Source: CAZUQA01 sp964622375 (GTDB taxonomy: Bacteria > Bacillota_I > Bacilli_A > Erysipelotrichales > Erysipelotrichaceae). Taken from it: a DNA stretch of 5,453 nt. The notes under the pieces are model-generated. The model made no database searches. It was not told where the DNA came from and worked only from the letters and a program-made list of their open reading frames with translations. How positions within the stretch are numbered: the stretch's first letter is position 1; each line of letters starts with the position of its first letter. Made by a program: the position numbers and the translations under genes. The stretch spans positions 1 to 5,453 of the forward strand of contig CAZUQA010000042.1 in assembly GCA_964622375.1 (NCBI GenBank), given 5' to 3'. Positions 1-4,211 of this stretch are shown one piece after another.

Positions 1-1
1 A

Positions 2-355
2 TTATCCTGGGTCTTTTAATGCTTGCCATTCTTCACGCAAAATAGCATATTGGAATTTGTCATACCACGCATAATTGAGGGTACAATTTCCTCTTTGCGC
101 TTTAATAAAATGAGCTTCCCGGCGCATACCGATATTTTCCATTATTCTATAAGAAGCACGATTTTCAGCATTACATCCGGCGATGATTATTGTGTTGAAC
201 CACGCCAGCATTTCGGCCTTGCTTTGCGGTTCACTTTGTTTGTACTTGTTGTTTTCAAGATTACCACACTAATCAGCATAAAGCAGAAAGTCCGCTTCCT
301 TAAATTTACGATAAACCAGTCGTTCTGATTCGAGTTCGATAAATTTCATTCTCAT
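2..355 (-). pseudogene. GNAT N-acetyltransferase (RimJ/RimL-like), decayed
   Basis: Remnant of a GNAT-fold acetyltransferase, a family that moves acetyl from acetyl-CoA to amines. Reading leftward from ATG 355 (ATGAGAATG, so 349 is an alternative start) the frame gives a typical GNAT beginning, MKFIELESERLVYRKF, then a TAG stop at 271-269 where the sense codon was perhaps Trp (TGG). The same frame continues without a shift to TAA at 4-2 and ends with the family's late motif CNAENRASYRIMENIGMRRE and an aromatic tail WYDKFQYAILREEW. Between EMLAWFNTII and IAGCNAEN, around 180-192, the central strands and the acetyl-CoA-binding segment are absent. About 115 codons remain against roughly 170-185 in the family. 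A GAGGT ribosome site (368-372) lies 12 bases before ATG 355. Stop plus core deletion make an active enzyme very unlikely. The domain assignment is firm; the original substrate is unknown. Confidence 0.82.
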
Positions 356-556
356 TTTCGTTTTCTTACCTCACTAAGCGCAGTGGATTTTTCAGTTTGT
401 CCTCATCTTTGATTTCGCCTTATAATATTTTGATTAAGTGCCGTTTCAGTAATCATAATTTGGGTCTCTATTACGGTTACTACAGTTTATAGTAATCATA
501 CTATAAAGTGCCGGTATGGTTGTAACATCATCTATCAAGATTTATGTTTCATTAAG
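356..556. other. Non-coding stretch with no recognisable gene
   Basis: About 200 bp between the GNAT remnant and the tRNA terminator. I see no intact gene. It holds the palindrome at 486-507, a direct repeat of AGTAATCATA (448-457 and 491-500), and similar AAGTGCCG words at 436-443 and 506-513. On the minus strand a 17-codon ORF (456-403, MITETALNQ...) is followed in another frame by a short open tail (419-366, ending KNPLRLVR and a TAA that overlaps the GNAT ribosome site). This could be the remains of a small upstream gene or chance. No convincing promoter for the GNAT remnant was found. Confidence 0.4.
486..507. repeat. Perfect 9-bp inverted repeat, operator-like
   Basis: TTTATAGTA (486-494), spacer ATCA (495-498), TACTATAAA (499-507): perfect 9-bp arms around 4 bases. 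It is AT-rich with no T-run after it, so it does not look like a terminator. The geometry fits a dimeric repressor site, but no regulator gene lies next to it and no strong promoter overlaps it. It may be the control site of the now broken minus-strand gene(s), or a chance AT-rich palindrome. Confidence 0.4.
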
Positions 557-606
557 TTAAAGAAAAGCGAAGGTTTCTCAACTAAAAGCTAGTGAGTTTT
601 TCGCTT
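557..606 (-). terminator. Rho-independent terminator after tRNA-Ser
   Basis: Read on the minus strand, AAGCGAA (606-600) pairs with TTCGCTT (571-565). Inside, CTCACTA pairs with TAGTTGAG apart from one bulged base. The hairpin is followed by TTCTTT. It starts 10 bases after the tRNA CCA end and is correctly oriented to end the tRNA transcript, and possibly a longer nif3-tRNA transcript. The base of the stem is strong; the tail is a modest U-tract. Confidence 0.72.
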
Positions 607-616
607 AAATTGTTGA

Positions 617-707
617 TGGCGGAAGCGGTGGGATTCGAACCCACGTGCCCGGTTAAGGACAACTCGATTTCGAGTCGAGCTCGTTATGACCACTTCGATA
701 CGCTTCC
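617..707 (-). tRNA. tRNA-Ser, anticodon CGA
   Basis: Folds as a complete class II tRNA, reading UCG codons. The acceptor GGAAGCG (707-701) pairs with CGCTTCC (627-621). U8 A9 follow, then a three-pair D stem TCG/CGA. The anticodon arm is CTCGA, loop CTCGAAA, TCGAG, with anticodon CGA at 672-670. The long variable arm (TGTCC/GGGCA) is typical of Ser, Leu and bacterial Tyr, and the T arm is GTGGG TTCGAAT CCCAC. The discriminator is G (620), the serine identity base, and CCA (619-617) is encoded. The 5' end is 22 bp from the stop of the Nif3-like gene on the same strand. That gap has no clear promoter, only an AT-rich palindrome (713-727), so transcription may start upstream of or inside nif3. 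Confidence 0.97.
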
Positions 708-729
708 GCAAGAAAAGATAATCTTTTGA

Positions 730-1515
730 CTACTCGGGGAAAACTGTCGTACAATCAAAGCCTTCAGCTAAGTGTTGGCTGGGAATGTTGAAAGTTTTCT
801 GTAGATAGTCAGCTAAAGCACGCATACCCGGTACTTCACAAGCGGAATGATTAACCCGGATAGCTGCGATATTATTATCCAGGCAATATTGAATATCTTG
901 GTAACTTTTACAACCATCTTCACTGAAGACAACAGCTTCCACCGGTAACTTCAAAAAATCATCGATATTGGTTATCGCTCCGGTACCAATAGCTAATGAG
1001 GTGATAAGTCGTTGGGGGTCACCAAATACCTGTACGGCATCTTGACCACAAGCAGTAACTGCTTTTGCGACTTTTTTTGCGATTTCTGTAACACTGGTTG
1101 GTTCGAACTCAGCATATTTATAGAAAGAGTTTACCGGTCGATCTTTAAAAGGAAGCCCGATAGCTTGGCCCCAGCTGTCGGGGATACCGACTTCCGGTAA
1201 ACGGTCTAAAACATCATGACAACGAAATACACAGATGTTGTGTTGGGCTAGAAGTTTTCTTTTGCGATTGGCGGATTGATAATAAATTTGATAAGGCTCG
1301 GTTGAAGCTTCATAATAGGGTGTTTCATGACAGATGATGAAATTGACTTTGGCAGTAATTGCTTGTTGAATCACTTTGTTGGTCATCATCCAACAGGTGG
1401 CGATTTTTTCTACTTCAATATCAGGATCACCGGCTAAAACAATATCTCGGGTTTTACGCCAATTAACCCAAGTGCCTAATTCGTGAAGATGATTGATTAT
1501 ATCTTGTGCTTTCAT
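730..1515 (-). CDS. Nif3-like dinuclear metal centre protein (NIF3/DUF34 family)
   Basis: A 261-residue protein of the NIF3 family (COG0327, related to E. coli YbgI), which forms toroidal hexamers with a two-metal site in each subunit. Its biochemical role is not settled; the database name 'GTP cyclohydrolase 1 type 2' is widely used but not a safe functional statement. Family marks are CHETPYY at 62-68, CHDVLDR at 99-105 and VNHSACEVPGMRALADYL at 221-238. By alignment from memory, the metal ligands would be His63, Asp101, His223 and Glu227. The second His of the classic HH pair is Glu64 here, a variant I believe occurs in a Gram-positive subfamily. Length is typical for the short form without the inserted PII-like domain. 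Start ATG 1515 has a GAGGT site seven bases upstream; the stop is TAG. It is divergent from rsmF and lies just upstream of tRNA-Ser on the same strand. Confidence 0.9.
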   Translation of the reverse strand: MKAQDIINHLHELGTWVNWRKTRDIVLAGDPDIEVEKIATCWMMTNKVIQQAITAKVNFIICHETPYYEASTEPYQIYYQSANRKRKLLAQHNICVFRCHDVLDRLPEVGIPDSWGQAIGLPFKDRPVNSFYKYAEFEPTSVTEIAKKVAKAVTACGQDAVQVFGDPQRLITSLAIGTGAITNIDDFLKLPVEAVVFSEDGCKSYQDIQYCLDNNIAAIRVNHSACEVPGMRALADYLQKTFNIPSQHLAEGFDCTTVFPE

Positions 1516-1532
1516 TTTCTTACCTCTTTTCT

Positions 1533-1561
1533 ATTATATCTTTTTTTGAAATGCTTTATAC
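1533..1561 (-). promoter_or_regulatory. Putative nif3 promoter
   Basis: On the minus strand a perfect TATAAT (1538-1533) lies 17 bases upstream of the Nif3-like start codon. The predicted RNA start is near 1526, giving a very short leader that just includes the GAGGT site. The -35 region (GTATAA at 1561-1556, 17-bp spacing) is poor. It overlaps the -10 candidate of the opposite gene. Confidence 0.5.
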
Positions 1562-1562
1562 T
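1534..1562 (+). promoter_or_regulatory. Putative rsmF promoter, possibly giving a leaderless mRNA
   Basis: TATACT (1557-1562) is the best -10 candidate before the methyltransferase gene. With 17-bp spacing the -35 would be TTATAT (1534-1539), which is weak. The RNA start would fall at about 1568-1570, on or beside ATG 1569, so the mRNA would have little or no leader. This fits the lack of any Shine-Dalgarno sequence there. Confidence 0.35.
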
Positions 1563-1568
1563 AAAATC

Positions 1569-2846
1569 ATGAAAATTGATTTACCACCGGCTTTTGTAGA
1601 AGAGATGAAAGACTTACTAAAAGAAGATTTTTCTTTGTTACAAGCTTGTTATGAAAACGAAGCTTATTGTGGGTTAAGGCTTAACCCGCTAAAAATAAGC
1701 AAAAAGGATTTTTTGGCTAAGCAAAAATTTAGTCTACAACCTATACCTTGGTGTTCAACTGCCTTCTATTATCAAAAAGGTGAAATAGTCAGCAAACATC
1801 CTTGGCATCATGGCGGTTTTTACTACATTCAAGAACCCAGTGCGACGAAAGTTGTGGAAGCGATGAAAATTGAAACAGATGATCTGGTACTGGATTTATG
1901 CGCAGCGCCTGGCGGCAAAGCCAGCCAAATAGCCGGCAAGCTTGAAAACGGTTTGCTGATTGCCAATGAAATTAACTATAGCCGGGCTACAGTTTTGGCG
2001 GGTAATTTGGAAAGATTAGCCGTTGCCTCAGCTGTAGTAACAAATGAAACACCGGAAAGACTTATCTCGAGCTTCACTGCTTATTTTGATAAAATCCTGG
2101 TTGATGCCCCTTGTAGCGGTAGTGGGATGTTTCGCAAAGATCCGACAACAATAAAACAGTGGCAAGCATCTTCGCCGCAAAGCTGCGCTACGCGTCAGCG
2201 ACACATCCTTAGTACAGCCCAAGCCTTATTGAAAAAAGGCGGTTTACTTGCTTATTCAACCTGCAGTTTTTCCTTTGAGGAAAACGCAGCAATCAGTCAA
2301 TGGTTTTTAAGTAATCACCCTGAGTTTTCTTTATTAAAAGAAGAGCGTATGTGGCCTTTCCAAATTGCCGGAGAAGGTGGGTATTATGCGCTCTTTAAGA
2401 AAGCCGGCTTTGCGGATAAACGGGAAAATAAAGTGTTCAAAAGGAAAAAGGAACTTGAAAATACGGTAAGAAGCTGGTTGGCGCTAAATGAGATAGAATT
2501 TCCAACTTCCCTAGTGCATCCTTGGGGGCAACAAATAAATATGATTGCGGAAAATTTCCCTAGCGTCAAAGGCCTAAAAATTCTGCGTTTTGGCTTACCT
2601 TTAGGAAATGTGAGAAACTTGAACTTTGTGCCCCATCACAGTTTAGCATTAGCTTTAAAACCGAATTTGCCGCTGGATGAAAAGGCAGCCTATTCTTATT
2701 TAAACGGTGAAAGTTTTAAAATTAGTAAGGATGACGGCTGGTATGTAGTCGGGTTTGAAGACTGTAGCCTTGGTTGGGCTAAGTTAAGCCAAGGTATATT
2801 GAAAAACCATTATCCCAAAGGCTTACGATTTAAAATAAATATTTGA
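1569..2846 (+). CDS. rsmF: 16S rRNA (cytosine-C5) methyltransferase, RsmF-like
   Basis: SAM-dependent RNA m5C methyltransferase of the RsmB/RsmF (NOL1/NOP2/Sun) family, expected to act on 16S rRNA; Gram-positive RsmF-type enzymes modify cytosines near 1400-1407. From ATG 1569 it has 425 residues: an N-terminal segment with GLRLNPLK (35-42), the SAM-binding motif DLCAAPGGK (109-117), motif IV DAPCSGSG (179-186, Cys182, the product-release Cys) and motif VI YSTCSFS (229-235, Cys232, the nucleophile). A C-terminal part from about 290 to 425 (PWGQQINM, then LKILRFGLPLG) matches the extra RNA-binding region of RsmF and separates it from RsmB, which has an N-terminal NusB-like domain instead. The frame is open back to GTG 1506, but that start would overlap the divergent gene; ATG 1551 is a second alternative. 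None of them has a clear ribosome site. No terminator is visible after the TGA, so some read-through into the next operon is possible. Confidence 0.9.
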   Translation: MKIDLPPAFVEEMKDLLKEDFSLLQACYENEAYCGLRLNPLKISKKDFLAKQKFSLQPIPWCSTAFYYQKGEIVSKHPWHHGGFYYIQEPSATKVVEAMKIETDDLVLDLCAAPGGKASQIAGKLENGLLIANEINYSRATVLAGNLERLAVASAVVTNETPERLISSFTAYFDKILVDAPCSGSGMFRKDPTTIKQWQASSPQSCATRQRHILSTAQALLKKGGLLAYSTCSFSFEENAAISQWFLSNHPEFSLLKEERMWPFQIAGEGGYYALFKKAGFADKRENKVFKRKKELENTVRSWLALNEIEFPTSLVHPWGQQINMIAENFPSVKGLKILRFGLPLGNVRNLNFVPHHSLALALKPNLPLDEKAAYSYLNGESFKISKDDGWYVVGFEDCSLGWAKLSQGILKNHYPKGLRFKINI

Positions 2847-2852
2847 TAAAAT

Positions 2853-2920
2853 ATGCAAAGTATACTTGACATATAATGCAAAGTAAACTATACTTCATAT
2901 GCAAAGTTAACTATGCAAGG
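2853..2920 (+). repeat. Three phased operator repeats (23-bp period) plus a partial fourth
   Basis: ATGCAAAGT occurs at 2853-2861, 2876-2884 and 2899-2907, exactly 23 bp apart, with a partial ATGCAAGG at 2913-2920 that merges into the ribosome site. Each copy extends to a near-palindrome: AAGTATACTT (2858-2867, perfect), AAGTAAACTA (2881-2890) and AAGTTAACTA (2904-2913, perfect AGTTAACT core). The third sits inside GCAAAGTTAACTATGC, which has only one mismatched pair as a palindrome. The copies cover the -35 box, the spacer and -10 box, and the RNA start of the following promoter. They are best read as binding sites for the Xre-type protein encoded just downstream. Confidence 0.75.
2866..2894 (+). 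promoter_or_regulatory. Strong sigma-A promoter of the Xre-membrane operon
   Basis: TTGACA (2866-2871) is followed after exactly 17 bases by TATACT (2889-2894), close to an ideal housekeeping promoter. Transcription should start near 2901, giving a leader of about 28 bases with AAGGAG (2917-2922) six bases before ATG 2929. All three operator repeats overlap RNA polymerase contacts, so a bound repressor should block initiation. Confidence 0.82.
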
Positions 2921-2928
2921 AGTCGAGT

Positions 2929-3138
2929 ATGAAAACCAAAATAAGTGAGTTGCGAAAGCTGAGAAAACTTTCCCAAGAAGAATTAGCTGTAGCCGTCGGT
3001 GTTACCAGGCAAACAATTACCTCAATAGAAGTAGGGAAGTACACCGCCTCATTAGTACTGGCTTATAAAATAGCTAAATACTTTGACTTGAGTATTGAAG
3101 AGGTTTTTGATTTTTCAGACATTAAGGAGGAGGATTAG
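2929..3138 (+). CDS. Small Xre-family HTH transcriptional regulator (YozG-like)
   Basis: A 69-residue protein made almost entirely of one Cro/CI-type helix-turn-helix. The segment SQEELAVAVG (15-24) is helix 2 and TRQTITSIE (26-34) is the DNA-reading helix, followed by the family's GKYTASLVLAYKIAKYFDLSIEEVF (37-60). It has no separate sensor or dimerisation domain, only an acidic tail (DIKEED). It resembles the small YozG-type regulators common in Bacillota, which usually sit in front of small membrane proteins. Start ATG 2929 has AAGGAG six bases upstream. It leads a three-gene operon, two bases ahead of the next start, and its promoter carries three phased repeats, so autorepression is the natural inference. 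What relieves repression cannot be read from the sequence. Confidence 0.9.
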   Translation: MKTKISELRKLRKLSQEELAVAVGVTRQTITSIEVGKYTASLVLAYKIAKYFDLSIEEVFDFSDIKEED

Positions 3139-3140
3139 TT

Positions 3141-3584
3141 ATGAACGATTTTAAACAAGCTTTAAAGAAGAGAGTTATTGTAGCTGTTACATTTTTTTGT
3201 GGATTTTTAGCAGTTTTTCTGTTTTTGTTATGGCAAAAAAACAACACTGCTGATCATGTAGCTGAGTTTATCAACGGTTACCAAGTCGGTGGGGTATGTG
3301 GCTTAGCGGTATTTGCTTTAATGGGCATTGTACGTTATGGCAGAGCGCTAAGAAACAATGACTATTTGAAAAAACTATATATCTATGAAACTGATGAACG
3401 CAATCGTTTGATTTTTGAAAAGGCGGGTTCCTTAGGAATGAATATCGTGATATTTAGTTTAATTAGTGCAGCTATTATTGCCGGTTTCTACAATGAAATT
3501 GTCGCTTTGACTTTAATTGTGGCAACTATCGGTGTGGGAATTATCAGATTGACATTAAAGCTATACTATGGAAGGAGATACTAA
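3141..3584 (+). CDS. Four-helix membrane protein with DER motif (DUF2178-like)
   Basis: A 147-residue membrane protein without a cleavable signal peptide. Four hydrophobic stretches are visible at about 13-31, 46-64, 97-116 and 119-139, with a charged cytosolic loop between the second and third. That loop holds YETDERNRLIFEKAG (82-96); a DERxxxIxxKA-type motif before the third helix is typical of DUF2178-like proteins paired with small Xre regulators in Bacillota. The function of these proteins is unknown to me; a role in envelope stress or peptide resistance would be speculation. HVAEFINGYQVGG (39-51) at helix 2 resembles a stretch of the next protein. Start ATG 3141 follows AAGGAGGAGG in the end of the regulator gene, and the stop lies one base before the next ATG, so translation is tightly linked. 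The membrane prediction is firm; the family name is tentative. Confidence 0.8.
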   Translation: MNDFKQALKKRVIVAVTFFCGFLAVFLFLLWQKNNTADHVAEFINGYQVGGVCGLAVFALMGIVRYGRALRNNDYLKKLYIYETDERNRLIFEKAGSLGMNIVIFSLISAAIIAGFYNEIVALTLIVATIGVGIIRLTLKLYYGRRY

Positions 3585-3585
3585 A

Positions 3586-3786
3586 ATGAAAAGATTGGAA
3601 AAAGATAGAGTGCAAAAAGTATTAGTTTTCAGTTTTGTGATTTTTTCTTTGATGAATGGCTTGGGCTTTTTATCCACAACGGAATCTCATCTTGCGGAAT
3701 TTATTAAAGGATTGAGTTGTGGGGCTATACTGGTTTGTACACTACTGTTATTTAAAATTAAGCGCTTAGAAAATCGGCAGAATTAA
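3586..3786 (+). CDS. Small two-helix membrane protein, third gene of the Xre operon
   Basis: A 66-residue protein with two hydrophobic segments (about 12-30 and 42-57), basic ends (MKRLEKDR at the start, KIKRLENRQN at the end) and a short outside loop STTESH, which suggests an N-in/C-in hairpin. HLAEFIKGLSCG (35-46) matches HVAEFINGYQVG (39-50) of the preceding protein, as HxAEFIxGxxxG at the start of helix 2 in both. The likely start is ATG 3586, because GAAGGAG (3571-3577) sits nine bases before it; an earlier in-frame ATG at 3568 would add six residues, overlap the upstream gene and have no ribosome site. I do not recognise a named family. It may be a truncated relative or partner of the 147-residue protein. 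Confidence 0.75.
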   Translation: MKRLEKDRVQKVLVFSFVIFSLMNGLGFLSTTESHLAEFIKGLSCGAILVCTLLLFKIKRLENRQN

Positions 3787-3789
3787 AGG

Positions 3790-3817
3790 ACCTGTTGGGC
3801 AACCACCAGGTTTTTTA
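3790..3817 (+). terminator. Rho-independent terminator of the Xre-membrane operon
   Basis: ACCTGTTGG (3790-3798) pairs with CCACCAGGT (3803-3811) with one mismatch across a GCAA tetraloop, followed by a run of six T (3811-3816). It begins three bases after the stop of the 66-residue gene and separates this operon from the heat-shock operon. Confidence 0.85.
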
Positions 3818-3839
3818 TTAGAAAACAAATGATTGCTAC

Positions 3840-3867
3840 TTGACAATGCTGACTGAAAGCTTATAAT
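3840..3867 (+). promoter_or_regulatory. Sigma-A promoter of groES-groEL
   Basis: Perfect TTGACA (3840-3845) and perfect TATAAT (3862-3867) with 16-bp spacing. The RNA start is expected near 3874, directly before the CIRCE element. This is the usual arrangement in Bacillota: a vegetative promoter repressed by HrcA and no need for an alternative sigma factor. Confidence 0.88.
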
Positions 3868-3875
3868 AATTAGTG

Positions 3876-3902
3876 GTAGCACTTGCCGCGTAAGAGTGCT
3901 AA
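3876..3902 (+). promoter_or_regulatory. CIRCE element (HrcA operator), imperfect left arm
   Basis: The right arm GAGTGCTAA (3894-3902) is perfect. The left arm GTAGCACTT (3876-3884) matches the consensus TTAGCACTC at seven of nine positions, with the standard 9-base spacer. HrcA should bind here and repress groES-groEL when not under heat stress. The element ends two bases before the GGAGG ribosome site (3904-3908) of groES. Confidence 0.88.
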
Positions 3903-3917
3903 TGGAGGTAGAAATAT

Positions 3918-4199
3918 ATGATTAGGCCGCTTCATGATAATGTGGTACTGGAATTAGAAAAGGCAGAAGATAAGACTGCCAGTGGAATTATTTTAACGGA
4001 GACTAATAAAGAAAAGCCGACAATTGGCGTGGTAATTGCCGTTGGTCCGGGAAAGATGAGAAAAGGGGAATTGCAGGCGATGTCGGTAAAAGTCGGAGAT
4101 CGCGTTATTTTTGAAAAGTATGGCAATTCCGAAGTCAAAATTGATGAAGAAGAGTATTTAATAGTAGCGGAAGAAAAAATACTCGGTATTTTAGAATAG
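3918..4199 (+). CDS. groES: GroES co-chaperonin (Cpn10)
   Basis: A 93-residue co-chaperonin that forms the seven-subunit lid of the GroEL folding chamber in the cytosol. It opens with the family signature MIRPLHDNVVLE. The mobile loop (about 14-33) carries SGIILTE, whose hydrophobic IIL (24-26) docks on the GroEL apical domain. Then come VVIAVGPGKM (38-47), VKVGDRVIFEKYGNSEV (57-73) and the C-terminal strand EEEYLIVAEEKILGILE. Length and motifs are normal, so this gene looks intact. GGAGG lies nine bases before ATG 3918. It is first in the operon under the CIRCE-controlled promoter, with groEL 12 bases downstream. Its normal partner is encoded by a gene interrupted here, so GroES would depend on read-through, on another groEL copy, or on the stop being an error. 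Confidence 0.97.
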   Translation: MIRPLHDNVVLELEKAEDKTASGIILTETNKEKPTIGVVIAVGPGKMRKGELQAMSVKVGDRVIFEKYGNSEVKIDEEEYLIVAEEKILGILE

Positions 4200-4211
4200 G
4201 AGAGAGTTACG

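Noticed and set aside
23..328. 101-codon plus-strand ORF at the left edge
   Set aside because: It is the reverse shadow of the GNAT remnant, has no domain I recognise and no ribosome site.
617..707. tRNA-Ser 3' end as an integration (att) site
   Set aside because: No integrase, no second copy of the tRNA 3' end in the window and no mobile-element genes.
713..727. AT-rich palindrome as the nif3 terminator
   Set aside because: At most five weak A-T-rich pairs can form with a real loop and there is no T-run; the strong terminator lies after the tRNA.
1506..1568. Longer rsmF with a GTG start at 1506 or ATG 1551
   Set aside because: The GTG start lies inside the divergent Nif3-like gene, the added residues (MLSFSYLFSIISFF...) look like translated T-rich promoter DNA, and neither start has a ribosome site.
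2853..2920. CRISPR-like array
   Set aside because: Repeat units are about 9-13 bp with 23-bp periodicity inside a promoter; far too short for CRISPR repeats and spacers, and no cas genes are present.
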